A DNA stretch of 64,000 nt from Sphingobacterium sp. B16(2022) (GTDB lineage Bacteria > Bacteroidota > Bacteroidia > Sphingobacteriales > Sphingobacteriaceae). The translations under genes were made by a program, and so were the position numbers. Where the stretch lies: contig NZ_JAAUVN010000002.1 in the NCBI RefSeq assembly GCF_012030425.1, positions 930,001-994,000 on the forward strand, read 5' to 3'. The notes under the pieces were generated by a model, which made no database searches, had not been told where the DNA came from, and saw nothing but the letters and a program-made list of their open reading frames with translations. The number at the start of each line of letters is the position of its first letter. Positions within the stretch are counted from its first letter, which is position 1. This document shows positions 25,365 to 35,486 of this stretch, in pieces.

Positions 25365-25383
25365 ATTTTTTCCGTATAGAAAA

Positions 25384-28300
25384 CTATTTTTTATTTTTTT
25401 CAATCCAAGTACGGGCATTTACAAATGCTTCTAACCAAGGTGTCACTTCATCTTGACGATCCTTCGGATAATTTGCCCAATTCCATTGGAATGTTGAGCG
25501 CTCAATATGTGGCATGGTTACCAAGTGACGACCAGTTTTGTCACAAAGCATAGCTGTATTATAATCAGAGTCATTAGGGTTTGCAGGGTACTGATCGTAA
25601 GCGTACTTAGCAACAATATTATATTGTGACTCTTCTTCAGGTAAATTGAATTTACCTTCACCATGTGAGATCCATACCCCTAATGTTGTACCAGCTAACG
25701 TTGATAACATGATCGAGTTGTTTTCTTGAACGGTAACGGATAAGAAATTAGATTCATGTTTCTGTGAAGTATTATGAAGTAATTTACCATGAACTCCGTG
25801 TTCTGGGTTGATTAATTCTAATTCCATAAACAATTGACAGCCGTTACAAATACCTACCGACATGGTGTCAGGACGTTTAAAGAAATTTTCTAATGCCGTT
25901 TTAGCTTTTTCATTGTACAAAAATGCACCAGCCCAACCTTTTGCAGAACCTAGAACATCAGAGTTCGAGAATCCCCCAACAGCACCAATAAATTGAATGT
26001 CTTCTAGTGTTTCACGTCCTGAAATTAAATCAGTCATGTGGACATCTTTTACATCAAATCCCGCTAAGAACATCGCATTTGCCATTTCGCGTTCAGAATT
26101 TGAACCCTTTTCACGAATGATAGCTGCTTTTGGTCTAGGTTTTGATTCGTCTATTGCAGGTTTCAACCCCGTGAAGTGATTTGGGAATACAAAATTCAAT
26201 GGCTGATTTTTGTAATTATCATAACGAGCTTGAGCAGTTCCATTTTTAGATTGTTTTGAATCTAATAGGAAAGACGTTTTATACCAAGTATCACGAGTTT
26301 CTACAACATTGAAAGTAAACGTGTCAGCATTATTTTTGAAGGAAACTTCTGCACCTGAGATTGCTTCTCCAATCTTAACAGCATCAATACCAGCAGCGGC
26401 GAAAGTACTTTCAAATGTAGCGTCATCTTTTGCCTGTAAAACAACAGCAATGTTTTCATTGAATAGTGCTTTTACAGTATCTGCTTCACCTAAGCTTGAT
26501 AAATCATAATTTGCAGCTAAGTTTACATCTGCAAATGTCAGTTCTAATAAAGTCGTAATTAAACCTCCTGAACCAATGTCATGACCAGCTTCAATTTGTC
26601 CAGCTTTTATTAAATCTTGAATCGTATTAAAAGCCGTTTTAAAATATGTTCCATCTTGAATGGTTGGAACTTCTTTACCAATCTTGTTTAAGATCTGAGC
26701 GAATGAAGAACCGCCTAATTTGAAACTATCTTTTGATAGATTGATATAGTATATAGAACCAGCATTTTTATTTAGCACAGGTTCTATAACCTTTGTAATA
26801 TCCGTACAGTTACCAGCTGCAGAAACGATCAAAGTACCTGGAGCTATGACATTGTCACCGTTCGGGTATTTTTGTTTCATCGATAGTGAATCTTTTCCTG
26901 TAGGGATATTGATTCCTAATTCCAAAGCAAAATCTGAACATGCTTTGACAGCTTTATAAAGGCGAGCATCTTCACCCTCGTTGTTACAGGCCCACATCCA
27001 GTTTGCCGACAGTGATACACCTGCAAGACCATTTTTAATAGGAGCAAATACTAAGTTTGACAATGATTCGGCAATAGCCGTTCGACTTGCCGCTGCAGGG
27101 TCTATAATTGCTGCTACGGGGGAATGACCTACTGTAGTTGCTACACCTTCTTTACCTTTGTAATCTAATGCCATTACTCCCACGTTATTCAATGGTAATT
27201 GTAATGGACCAACACATTGTTGTTTAGCAACACGTCCGCCAACACAACGGTCAACTTTATTGGTTAACCAATCTTTAGAGGCTACTGCTTCTAATTGCAG
27301 CACTTGTTTTAGGTAAGTTGGGATATTTTCAGTGCTGTAATTTACATCTGCGTAATTTCTAACGACAGTTGTATCCTTCATAATTGTTTTGGGAGATGAC
27401 CCGAAGAAATCTTCTAAGGCATAATCCATTGGTTTTTCACCGGTTGTTTTTGATTCGAAAGTGAAACGGTGATCTCCTGTTACATCGCCAACAGTGTACA
27501 TTGGAGAGCGTTCGCGATCGGCAACGCGTTTTAACGTGTCAATATCTTTTTCACCGATCACTAATCCCATTCTTTCCTGAGATTCGTTACCGATAATTTC
27601 TTTTGCTGATAGGGTAGGATCACCTACAGGTAGTGCATCTAAATCAATTAGGCCGCCTGTTTCTTCTACTAGTTCTGAAAGGCAGTTTAAGTGACCTCCT
27701 GCACCATGATCATGAATAGATACAATTGGATTGTGATCGGATTCCACCATTCCACGAACTGCATTTGCGGCACGTTTTTGCATTTCTGGATTTGAACGTT
27801 GAATTGCATTTAATTCAATACCGGAACCGAAAGCTCCTGTATCAGCAGAAGAAACTGCTGCTCCCCCCATACCGATACGGTAATTTTCACCACCCAGTAT
27901 AACGATCTTATCACCAATTTTTGGAGTATGTTTTTTTGCCTGGTTCAATTTACCATAGCCTATACCACCAGCCTGCATGATTACTTTGTCAAATCCTAAT
28001 TTTCGGGCATCTTCTTCATGTTCGAATGTTAAGACCGATCCTGTTATTAAAGGCTGTCCAAATTTATTGCCAAAATCTGAAGCACCGTTGGAAGCTTTGA
28101 TTAAAATGTCCATTGGAGTTTGGTATAACCATGGACGTTCTTCCATCGCTTGTTCCCAAGGACGGTTTTCTTCTAAGCGGGAGTAAGACGTCATATAAAT
28201 CGCTGTTCCTGCTAAAGGTAATGATCCTTGTCCTCCAGCTAAACGGTCGCGAATTTCACCTCCTGAACCAGTTGCTGCTCCTGAGAAAGGTTCAACGGTA

Positions 28301-29058
28301 GTTGGGAAATTATGTGTTTCTGCTTTTACAGAAAGTACAGAGTCAAATTCTTTTTCTTCGTAAAAATCTGGCTTATCTGCAGATTGTGGTGCAAATTGGG
28401 TGATCCGTGGGCCTTTAACAAAAGCTACGTTATCTTTATATGCCGAAACGATTTCGTTGGGATTTGTTTCAGATGTTTTCTTAATCAATTTGAAAAGCGA
28501 TGTCGGCTGTTCTTCGCCATCGATAATAAAAGTACCGTTGAATATTTTATGGCGACAGTGTTCTGAATTTGCTTGAGAGAAGGCAAATACTTCTGAGTCG
28601 GTTAACTTACGATCTAATTTTGTTGCTAAGTCCGAAAGATATTGAACTTCCTCAGGATTTAAAGAAAGACCTTCTTGTTTGTTATAAGCATCAATATCCT
28701 CAATTTCTAAAATAGATTCAGGAGCAATATTGATGGTATACATTTCTTGTGTCAATGACTCATATTTTTGAGAAATCATTGGGTCGAAATCGATAAAATC
28801 AGCTTGTGCCTTATGGAATTCTTCAATTCGAATAATCCCTTGAATACCCATGTTTTGGGTTATCTCTACGGCATTGGTACTCCATGGAGTAATCATAGCT
28901 GCACGAGGACCAACATAATAATCGTTTAAGGTTGCTTTTTCGATTTTGGTAGCGTTTCCAAATAGCCAGTTTAGTTTAGAGATATCATCGGTTGATAAAT
29001 CTTGTAGGGTTTGCACACCGTAAACGATGTCGCTTGGGTTCACAAAGAAATGAATCAT
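25384..29058 (-). CDS. purL: Phosphoribosylformylglycinamidine synthase (single-chain PurL)
   Basis: This 1,224-residue cytoplasmic enzyme catalyses step four of purine synthesis, converting FGAR, glutamine and ATP to FGAM. The order is an N-terminal PurS-like domain, two AIR-synthase-like halves (FSQANSEHCRHKIF; ETHNFPTTVEPFSGAATGSGGEIRD; VSIHDHGAGG; GHDIGSGGL) and a C-terminal class I glutaminase domain. The latter has IREKGSNSEREMANAM and the nucleophile in SVGICNGCQLF near residue 1,070, then SHGEGKF. The long single-chain form is typical of Bacteroidota and Gamma-proteobacteria. No PurR-type or purine riboswitch element is evident upstream. Confidence 0.97.
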   Translation of the reverse strand: MIHFFVNPSDIVYGVQTLQDLSTDDISKLNWLFGNATKIEKATLNDYYVGPRAAMITPWSTNAVEITQNMGIQGIIRIEEFHKAQADFIDFDPMISQKYESLTQEMYTINIAPESILEIEDIDAYNKQEGLSLNPEEVQYLSDLATKLDRKLTDSEVFAFSQANSEHCRHKIFNGTFIIDGEEQPTSLFKLIKKTSETNPNEIVSAYKDNVAFVKGPRITQFAPQSADKPDFYEEKEFDSVLSVKAETHNFPTTVEPFSGAATGSGGEIRDRLAGGQGSLPLAGTAIYMTSYSRLEENRPWEQAMEERPWLYQTPMDILIKASNGASDFGNKFGQPLITGSVLTFEHEEDARKLGFDKVIMQAGGIGYGKLNQAKKHTPKIGDKIVILGGENYRIGMGGAAVSSADTGAFGSGIELNAIQRSNPEMQKRAANAVRGMVESDHNPIVSIHDHGAGGHLNCLSELVEETGGLIDLDALPVGDPTLSAKEIIGNESQERMGLVIGEKDIDTLKRVADRERSPMYTVGDVTGDHRFTFESKTTGEKPMDYALEDFFGSSPKTIMKDTTVVRNYADVNYSTENIPTYLKQVLQLEAVASKDWLTNKVDRCVGGRVAKQQCVGPLQLPLNNVGVMALDYKGKEGVATTVGHSPVAAIIDPAAASRTAIAESLSNLVFAPIKNGLAGVSLSANWMWACNNEGEDARLYKAVKACSDFALELGINIPTGKDSLSMKQKYPNGDNVIAPGTLIVSAAGNCTDITKVIEPVLNKNAGSIYYINLSKDSFKLGGSSFAQILNKIGKEVPTIQDGTYFKTAFNTIQDLIKAGQIEAGHDIGSGGLITTLLELTFADVNLAANYDLSSLGEADTVKALFNENIAVVLQAKDDATFESTFAAAGIDAVKIGEAISGAEVSFKNNADTFTFNVVETRDTWYKTSFLLDSKQSKNGTAQARYDNYKNQPLNFVFPNHFTGLKPAIDESKPRPKAAIIREKGSNSEREMANAMFLAGFDVKDVHMTDLISGRETLEDIQFIGAVGGFSNSDVLGSAKGWAGAFLYNEKAKTALENFFKRPDTMSVGICNGCQLFMELELINPEHGVHGKLLHNTSQKHESNFLSVTVQENNSIMLSTLAGTTLGVWISHGEGKFNLPEEESQYNIVAKYAYDQYPANPNDSDYNTAMLCDKTGRHLVTMPHIERSTFQWNWANYPKDRQDEVTPWLEAFVNARTWIEKNKK

Positions 29059-29096
29059 TATAACTGTAAGTTTTGAACGTTCTTCAAATTAAAATA

Positions 29097-29104
29097 CAAA
29101 TTTA
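29097..29104 (-). promoter_or_regulatory. -7 box candidate for purL
   Basis: On the minus strand TAAATTTG fits TAnnTTTG and lies about 40 nt before the purL start. No good -33 box is present at 19-20 nt. Confidence 0.35.
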
Positions 29105-29415
29105 CGTTAATCCTTTGACTTATTAGGAATGAAAAGTGCTAAATAATCGTAAAAATATTTTTTACTCTTAAGCGGTTCATCTTTTGCTTGATCTCAACTT
29201 CTTTTTAATTTTTGAAGTACTTACGATTTTAAGTTTTATATGCTGTAAATGAGCTGCCCATACGTTTTCTTTTTTTATTACTTAAATATAGAAACTGAGC
29301 CAGTCTATAAAACTGAATTGGTTATTTACATACAAATTTTAATATTATAGGTAGTAATAAACTCTCAAGGGTAGAGGATAAAACGATAAATTTGCATGGA
29401 TAAGACTGTAATTAT

Positions 29416-29447
29416 ATTGCGAATCAGAGCAAATTTATCTAAGTTTG
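29416..29447 (+). promoter_or_regulatory. Candidate promoter of pheT
   Basis: ATTG (29416-29419), 20 nt and TAAGTTTG (29440-29447) match the Bacteroidota consensus with one mismatch. Predicted start of transcription is near 29453, about 16 nt before the ATG. Confidence 0.5.
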
Positions 29448-29468
29448 TGCGTAAAATAAGATTCTAAA

Positions 29469-31865
29469 ATGAATATTTCATATAAGTGGCTTAAAGATCA
29501 TATCGATATTGATAAAAAACCAGAAGAGCTTTCTTTGATTCTAACTAACGTAGGATTAGAGGTTGAGGTTTTAGATGTGGTCCAAAGTATACCAGGAGGT
29601 TTAGAAGGGTTGGTCATAGGGGAAGTAAAATCATGCGAACAACATCCGAATGCAGATAAATTGAAAGTTACAACGGTTGATGTTGGTCAGCCCGAGTTGT
29701 TAAATATTGTCTGTGGAGCTCCAAATGTAGCAGTCGGTCAAAAAGTTATTGTTGCGACAGTTGGTTCAACAGTTCATCCAACTAGCGGTGAGCCTTTTAA
29801 GATCAATAAATCAAAAATCCGTGGTGAAGTTTCTGAAGGAATGCTCTGCGGGGAGGATGAAGTTGGTTTAGGCAATTCGCATGCAGGTATTGTAGAACTT
29901 CCTTCAGATGCTGAGGTTGGTACACTTGTCAAAGATTTTTATCAGATCGAAGATGACTACCGATATGAAATTGGTTTGACTCCGAATCGTGCAGATGCAG
30001 CTTCACATTTAGGTGTCGCTCGTGATATTGCCGCATATTTTAGATCTGAAATGAAGCAAATTGATCTTTCTAAATTTAAAGAAGGGTCTGGTGTCAATAC
30101 AGAAGTAATTGTAGAAAATCATTCCGGCAGTCCAAGATATTCAGGAATTAATATTTCAGGTGTTAAAGTAACTGAATCCCCTGATTGGTTAAAGGAGCGT
30201 TTAAACGTTATCGGTATTCGTCCCATTAATAACATCGTTGATGTTACTAATTTTATATTACATGACTTGGGTCAGCCACTTCATGCTTTTGATCAAGATA
30301 AGATTGCAGGTAATAAAATTACTGTAAGACAAGCGAAACAAGATGAGATTTTTGTCACTTTAGATGGTTTTGAGCGTAAGCTTTCTGCTGAAGATCTTGT
30401 TATTGCCGATGCTGAGAAGCCAATGTGCATCGCTGGTGTTTTTGGTGGTGCTAATTCAGGCGTTTCAGAATCGACTACAAACATATTTTTAGAGTCAGCA
30501 TATTTTAATGCAGTTTCAGTACGTAAAACAGCAAAGCGTCATCATCTGAAAACAGATTCTTCTTTCCGATATGAAAGAGGAACTGATCCAAATATTACCG
30601 TTAATGCCTTAAAAAAGGCGGCTATTCTGATTCAAGAGATCGCTGGTGGTGAGATCACTTCTAATATTACCGATATTTATCCTGCTGTTATAAATCCATT
30701 TGCTTTTAATGTCAATTACCATAATGTCCGTAAATTAATCGGTCAGGATATACCTAATGAGGAAATAAAATCAATTATAGTTGCCTTAGGTATCGGTATT
30801 GAAAAAGAATCGGCAGATAGTATTGATGTATTAGTTCCTGCTTATCGTGTTGATGTTACGCGTGAGGTGGATGTGATAGAAGAGGTTTTGCGTATCTACG
30901 GTTACAATAACGTCGCATTGAAACCACAGATAAAGTCATCTTTAAATACTTCAGAAAAACCTGATAAAGAGGTTGTTTTAAATCAACTAGCAGATTTGCT
31001 TATTGCAAATGGTTTTAGAGAAATTCTTTCGAATTCATTAACGAAGTTGGATTATGTAAATGATGAAGCGACCGCCGTTCGTTTGTGTAATCCATTAAGT
31101 TCTGATTTGGATACCATGAGACAAAATATGTTGTTTTCAGCTTTAACAGCAGTTTCTTATAATCAAAAGAGAAGAAATTCTGATTTGAAGGTTTTTGAAA
31201 TTGGAAAAACATATTCGATCGATGGTGAGGGATATAAAGAGAAACAGCACTTGGCTATTGCTATTAGTGGAAAGTTGGAAGTTGAGCAATGGAACAATAG
31301 TAAGCAATCGGTAAATTTTTACAATCTGAAAGCGGTTGTCGATCTTATTTTGAAAAGATTGAAAATTGAAGGACTTCAGTTGGAAGATGCACCTACCGAT
31401 CATTTCGCTTACGGATTAAGTTATATGAAGGGTACAAAACCTTTAGTAACTTTCGGAGCGGTATCTGATGTTGCTTTATCCAAAGCTGACGTCGATGGGC
31501 AAGTGTTTTTTGCTGATTTTGACTGGGATCAAATACTGAAGATCATCCGTAAAAATGTTATTAAGTTTAAAGAGGTATCTAAGTTTCCTGCTGTAAAACG
31601 TGATTTATCGTTGTTGATCGATGAAGCAGTTACGTTCAAACAATTGGAAACAATCGCGCATAAAACCGAACGTAAACTCTTAAAAGAGGTTAAAGTATTT
31701 GATGTTTATAAGGGAGACAAGATTCCTGCAGGCAAAAAATCATATGCTTTGAGTTTTATTATCGAGGATGAGGAAAAAACTTTAATGGACAAACAAATTG
31801 ACGCAATAGTTCAAAAATTAATTCTTAACTTTGAGAAAGAAGTAAACGCAGAAGTGCGTGGTTAA
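29469..31865 (+). CDS. pheT: Phenylalanyl-tRNA synthetase beta subunit
   Basis: This 798-residue subunit combines with PheS to charge tRNA-Phe. The N-terminal tRNA-binding (EMAP-like) domain spans about residues 40-150 (VIGEVKSCEQHPNADKLKVTTVDVG, IVCGAPNV). Then come the B3/B4 editing domain (PINNIVDVTNFILHDLGQPLHAFD), B5 (about 405-475), a core with LRIYGYNNV and LRQN-type motifs, and the ferredoxin-fold anticodon-binding domain at the end (FKEVSKFPAVKRDLSLLIDEAV). pheS is not adjacent, which is normal in Bacteroidota. It heads a run that continues with the coiled-coil, zapA and rny genes. Confidence 0.97.
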   Translation: MNISYKWLKDHIDIDKKPEELSLILTNVGLEVEVLDVVQSIPGGLEGLVIGEVKSCEQHPNADKLKVTTVDVGQPELLNIVCGAPNVAVGQKVIVATVGSTVHPTSGEPFKINKSKIRGEVSEGMLCGEDEVGLGNSHAGIVELPSDAEVGTLVKDFYQIEDDYRYEIGLTPNRADAASHLGVARDIAAYFRSEMKQIDLSKFKEGSGVNTEVIVENHSGSPRYSGINISGVKVTESPDWLKERLNVIGIRPINNIVDVTNFILHDLGQPLHAFDQDKIAGNKITVRQAKQDEIFVTLDGFERKLSAEDLVIADAEKPMCIAGVFGGANSGVSESTTNIFLESAYFNAVSVRKTAKRHHLKTDSSFRYERGTDPNITVNALKKAAILIQEIAGGEITSNITDIYPAVINPFAFNVNYHNVRKLIGQDIPNEEIKSIIVALGIGIEKESADSIDVLVPAYRVDVTREVDVIEEVLRIYGYNNVALKPQIKSSLNTSEKPDKEVVLNQLADLLIANGFREILSNSLTKLDYVNDEATAVRLCNPLSSDLDTMRQNMLFSALTAVSYNQKRRNSDLKVFEIGKTYSIDGEGYKEKQHLAIAISGKLEVEQWNNSKQSVNFYNLKAVVDLILKRLKIEGLQLEDAPTDHFAYGLSYMKGTKPLVTFGAVSDVALSKADVDGQVFFADFDWDQILKIIRKNVIKFKEVSKFPAVKRDLSLLIDEAVTFKQLETIAHKTERKLLKEVKVFDVYKGDKIPAGKKSYALSFIIEDEEKTLMDKQIDAIVQKLILNFEKEVNAEVRG

Positions 31866-31901
31866 TTTGAATAATAACATTTAATTGTATAAATTTAGTA
31901 T

Positions 31902-32210
31902 ATGGCAGCATTATCTTCACAAATGAATATTATCGTTGAGAAAACGAAAAATTTGATTCAAATGTGCGAAGTCTTGCAAGAAGAAAATGATTTACTTAAA
32001 TTAGAGGTTCAATCGCTTCAAGTCGCTTTCAATACGAGTAGCGATAAGAATAAGCAAATGGAGGAGCAAATGAAAGCAATGGCAGTTGCTCGTTCTCTTG
32101 ATAGTTCTGAAGCCGATAAGGATGCAATTAATGAGAAAATACTTGACACAAAGCAAAAAATTAACGATTTTGTGCGAGAAATAGACAAATGTATTAGTTT
32201 GTTGAAGTAA
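31902..32210 (+). CDS. Coiled-coil protein upstream of zapA
   Basis: This 102-residue protein is helical almost throughout. Heptad-like stretches (TKNLIQMCEVLQEENDLLKLEVQSLQVAF and EKILDTKQKINDFVREIDKCISLL) predict two coiled-coil segments. A small coiled-coil gene often precedes zapA in Bacteroidota, and a role with ZapA at the division ring is plausible, but no known family (for example ZapB) can be assigned by eye. It is 36 bp after pheT and 55 bp before zapA. Confidence 0.75.
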   Translation: MAALSSQMNIIVEKTKNLIQMCEVLQEENDLLKLEVQSLQVAFNTSSDKNKQMEEQMKAMAVARSLDSSEADKDAINEKILDTKQKINDFVREIDKCISLLK

Positions 32211-32265
32211 GTGAAGAGTGTAGTACAAGGATAACTTACTAATACAACGTAAAGCTCAAATAACA

Positions 32266-32556
32266 ATGGGAGAGATTTCCATCAAAATAAATATCGCTGA
32301 TCGTGTGTATCCGCTACGTGTTGATACAGCAGAGGAGGAGATAATCCGCCATGCAGCGAAATTGATTAATGAAAAAGTAAAAGAGTTACAAGATAGCTAT
32401 ACTGTTCGTGATAAACAGGATTTATTGTCAATGTGCGTCCTTCAGTACGCAACAGGAATGTTGAAAGCTGAGCGACAAGTTCAAACACAAGATCAAGGTT
32501 TAGAGCAATCAGTTCATGAACTGGATCAGCTATTATCTAATTTCTTTACAAAATAA
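32266..32556 (+). CDS. zapA: Cell division protein ZapA
   Basis: This 96-residue protein matches ZapA: ISIKINIADRVYPLRVDTAEEEIIRHAAKLINEKVKELQDSY at the N-terminus (the beta-hairpin and first helix), then a long C-terminal helix (LLSMCVLQYATGMLKAERQ). ZapA binds FtsZ and cross-links protofilaments at the division ring. The neighbour order coiled coil - zapA - 6S RNA - rny supports the call. The C-terminal tail is short, as usual in this phylum. Confidence 0.9.
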   Translation: MGEISIKINIADRVYPLRVDTAEEEIIRHAAKLINEKVKELQDSYTVRDKQDLLSMCVLQYATGMLKAERQVQTQDQGLEQSVHELDQLLSNFFTK

Positions 32557-32589
32557 TCGTTCTTTATAGCGCTTTACTAAACGAATTTG

Positions 32590-32757
32590 CCGCAGTTGAA
32601 TTCGGGTTGTCACTATTTTAAACTTAACGCTTCAATATTACAGGCGAAAAAGATGTAGGTCATTTTGCGTAAGCCATCTGGACCATGATCATAGCCTAAT
32701 CATATGATATAGAAGTTTAATAATATTAGATACCCGTTATTTAATTGCGGTTTTTTT
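32590..32757 (+). ncRNA. ssrS: 6S RNA
   Basis: A structured RNA of about 165 nt lies between zapA and rny, the usual place of 6S RNA in Bacteroidota. The closing stem pairs CCGCAGTT (32590-32597) with AATTGCGG (32743-32750) and CGGGT (32603-32607) with ACCCG (32732-32736). A second stem pairs TTAAACTT (32618-32625) with AAGTTTAA (32713-32720), leaving a large central bubble, and the RNA ends in nine T. 6S RNA binds RNA polymerase holoenzyme by mimicking an open promoter. The call rests on position plus fold, not on a covariance model. Confidence 0.75.
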
Positions 32758-32803
32758 TTGAAAATTATAAATAAATAAAATACATATAAACAATTAATAT
32801 TAC

Positions 32804-34357
32804 ATGGACATCGCAATTTATATCATACTTTCTCTGATTGTTGGTATTGCAATTGGCCGTTATCTTTTAGCTCTTTTGTTTAGTAAACAAACAGCAGAAG
32901 CTCAAGAAAAGGTGAAAAGCATTATAAAAGAGGCAGATCAAGAAGCAGAACATCTGAAAAAGAAAAAGCTTTTAGAAGCTAAAGAGAAGTTTCTACAGCT
33001 AAAATCAGAGCATGAAAAAGAGGTCAGTCAGCGAAATAATACAATCAGTCAAAAGGAAAATACCTTACGCCAGAAGGAACAATCTGTCAATCAGAAGCTT
33101 GAGAATTTAAACCGCGAAAAACAAGAATTAGATGGAACCCGTAAACAGCTTGAAAAGCTTGTTGAAGTAAATGAAAGTAAGTCTGAGGAAGTCGAGCAGT
33201 TAAAGTTACAGCAGATTAAACAACTGGAAGGTATTGCTGGAGTTACAGCGGAAGAAGCTAAAAATCAACTGGTCGACTCTTTGCGTGAAGAGGCACGTTC
33301 ACAAGCAATTAGCCAAATTAAAGATATCGTTGATGAAGCTAAATTGACAGCAACAAAAGAAGCTAAAAAAGTGGTCATCCAGACCATTCAACGTACGGCT
33401 ACAGAATCTGCTATTGAGAACACGGTTTCTATTTTCAATATTGAGAATGATGAAATCAAGGGCCGTATTATTGGACGTGAGGGACGTAATATTCGTGCAT
33501 TAGAAGCTGCTACTGGTGTTGAGATCATTGTTGATGATACCCCTGAAGCAATTATTTTATCGGGATTCGATCCTGTTCGTCGTGAAATCGCTCGTTTGGC
33601 TTTGCACCGTCTTGTGACAGATGGACGTATCCACCCTGCGCGTATTGAGGAGGTAGTTGCAAAGACACGTACACAGATAGAAGACGAAATTGTTGAAATA
33701 GGTGAACGTACAGCTATTGATCTTGGTATTCACGGTTTACACCCGGAATTGATCCGTATGGTCGGTCGTATGCGTTACCGTTCTTCTTATGGACAGAACT
33801 TGTTACAGCACTCCCGTGAGGTTGCAAATTTTGCAGCTACAATGGCAGCAGAGTTGGGGTTAAACGTTAAGCATGCAAAACGTGCTGGTCTTTTACATGA
33901 TATTGGTAAAGTGCCTGATGATAATCCAGAATTGCCACATGCTATTTTGGGAATGCAACTGGCTGAAAAGTATAAAGAACATCCTGATGTTTGTAATGCT
34001 ATCGGTGCTCACCATGATGAAGTTGAAATGACGGCAATGATTTCACCAATTGTACAAGCTTGTGATGCTATTTCAGGAGCTCGTCCTGGGGCTCGCCGTG
34101 AAGTCGTGGAGAGTTATATCAAACGACTAAAGGAGTTAGAAGATCTAGCATTATCTTATCCAGGCGTTGAAAAAACTTTCGCTATACAAGCCGGTCGTGA
34201 ATTACGTGTTATTGTTGAAAGTGAAAAGATATCTGATGCACAGGCTGAGATTCTAGCCGCTGATATTTCAAACCGAATTCAGACTGAGATGACTTATCCA
34301 GGTCAAATTAAAGTAACTGTTATTCGTGAAATCCGTTCTGTCGCCTACGCGAAATAA
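32804..34357 (+). CDS. rny: Ribonuclease Y
   Basis: This 517-residue endoribonuclease starts RNA decay. A single N-terminal membrane helix (residues 4-26) is followed by a long coiled coil (about 30-190, many Lys/Glu/Gln). Then comes a KH domain ([44 protein letters not shown], about 215-262) and an HD domain ([37 protein letters not shown], about 325-420). The KH GxxG motif appears as GREG. It is membrane-bound at the inner face. It ends in a strong terminator at 34382. Confidence 0.97.
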   Translation: MDIAIYIILSLIVGIAIGRYLLALLFSKQTAEAQEKVKSIIKEADQEAEHLKKKKLLEAKEKFLQLKSEHEKEVSQRNNTISQKENTLRQKEQSVNQKLENLNREKQELDGTRKQLEKLVEVNESKSEEVEQLKLQQIKQLEGIAGVTAEEAKNQLVDSLREEARSQAISQIKDIVDEAKLTATKEAKKVVIQTIQRTATESAIENTVSIFNIENDEIKGRIIGREGRNIRALEAATGVEIIVDDTPEAIILSGFDPVRREIARLALHRLVTDGRIHPARIEEVVAKTRTQIEDEIVEIGERTAIDLGIHGLHPELIRMVGRMRYRSSYGQNLLQHSREVANFAATMAAELGLNVKHAKRAGLLHDIGKVPDDNPELPHAILGMQLAEKYKEHPDVCNAIGAHHDEVEMTAMISPIVQACDAISGARPGARREVVESYIKRLKELEDLALSYPGVEKTFAIQAGRELRVIVESEKISDAQAEILAADISNRIQTEMTYPGQIKVTVIREIRSVAYAK

Positions 34358-34381
34358 AACGAGATTTTAAAAATATAGCTT

Positions 34382-34427
34382 AAAACTAAGGCTGTCTCAT
34401 TTATTTGAGACAGCCTTAGTTTTTTTT
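34382..34427 (+). terminator. Strong terminator of rny
   Basis: The left arm (34382-34399) and right arm (34406-34423) pair perfectly over 18 bp around a 6-nt loop, followed by a T run to 34427. Confidence 0.9.
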
Positions 34428-34429
34428 AA

Positions 34430-35342
34430 TGATTTGAGCTATATTTTGAGCTGTTAAGAGGATGTTTTTACTGTTATATATTCAAAGTAGCTCATTATTC
34501 TACGTAACATGGAAAGCAGGAGCATGTGATTGATCTTATCGCGGTATAGTTTGCGCACAAATCCTTCTGTTTATTTTATTTCACCATACTGCAAAGCAAA
34601 GTTGTTACATGGATTTTTCGTTTCGCTTGACTGAAAAATAAGCTCCCAAAGATGATTATGAAAAGATTCGAGTAAAAATAACACTTTCCGTAGGTGCAGA
34701 GAGTTTCTGCGAGGAGTACTTTGGGTTTTAACAGGGGGCTAAATAGTATTGCAACGTTACTTGTTTGTAAATCGTTTATTCTTAATAGTTAAATAGGGTT
34801 ACCTTAAAAGCATGTTACGTAGCGATACTTAAAGGCCATCCCGAATTTTCAATATGCCGTGTCGCAATATGAACTACCCAGAGTATCGAAATGTATCGCC
34901 ATAATGCACGATACTATGGCTATGGAGATAAACCAATCGGCCATAGCGCGTTGCTTTATTGCCTTTGCGCATCATGATTGACTAAAGGCGCATAGTCAGT
35001 CCGCCATATTGTGATATATGTAGGCGGGAGGGAGAAATCAATAAGCCATTGTGCTTTGCTTTACTGCGTTTACGCAAAATGATTTCTACATTTATCGTGT
35101 CGAAAGGTCCAAGGTTCCATTGTCTTTTATGTATTGTAGTCACTCTAAACTTAAATAGAGAACATCCTGGCATAAAGCATATGTTAAGATATTTTTGCTT
35201 CTGAGCGTGAAAATATCATCCCTTGCTATCTAGTCTCTAATAAGAAAAGCTGTCTCTTAAGTAATTTTTGAATATTTGTACCGTAATGAAAATAAGTGTT
35301 TTAGATTTCTTTTTGATCCTATTTAGTGATTAAGATGTATTA
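34430..35342. other. Gene-free region with a diverged tandem repeat
   Basis: No convincing ORF is found in about 910 bp. A block at 34930-34979 recurs in diverged form at 35035-35083 (offset 105 bp), sharing AAACCAAT-like starts, GCCAT, TTGCTTTA, TGC and ATGATT in the same order. Similarity may extend upstream to the CGCCATA motifs at 34900 and 35002. The rest has no clear function; the base composition is less AT-rich than other gaps. Confidence 0.4.
34930..35083. repeat. Diverged tandem repeat, two copies with 105-bp offset
   Basis: Copies at 34930-34979 and 35035-35083 match at about three of four positions by eye. Copy 2 contains the small palindrome TGCGTAAACGCA (on the minus strand) and ends that pair (AAATCA/TGATTT). 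Confidence 0.5.
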
Positions 35343-35442
35343 TTGGCATTATATTCGGTTTTCAACAGAGTAGTTTTATTTAGAGACTGGCTTTTTTTGT
35401 TTTTAATCGCTATTTCGCCTTACTTTCAACTTTTATTTTTAG

Positions 35443-35450
35443 TATTTTTG
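35443..35450 (+). promoter_or_regulatory. -7 box for the Mpo1-like gene
   Basis: TATTTTTG is an exact TAnnTTTG box, 36 nt before the ATG at 35487 and inside the longer possible ORF. It therefore favours the shorter start. Confidence 0.45.
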
Positions 35451-35486
35451 CAGTTCATATTGCATAGCAACTATAACGCAGATCAG

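Larger units (their letters stand above)
29059..29468. other. Divergent promoter region of purL and pheT
   Basis: The region has no ORF and no leader-peptide-like ORF rich in Phe codons on the pheT side. It holds the pheT promoter at 29416-29447 and a possible purL -7 box at 29097-29104. Confidence 0.4.
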
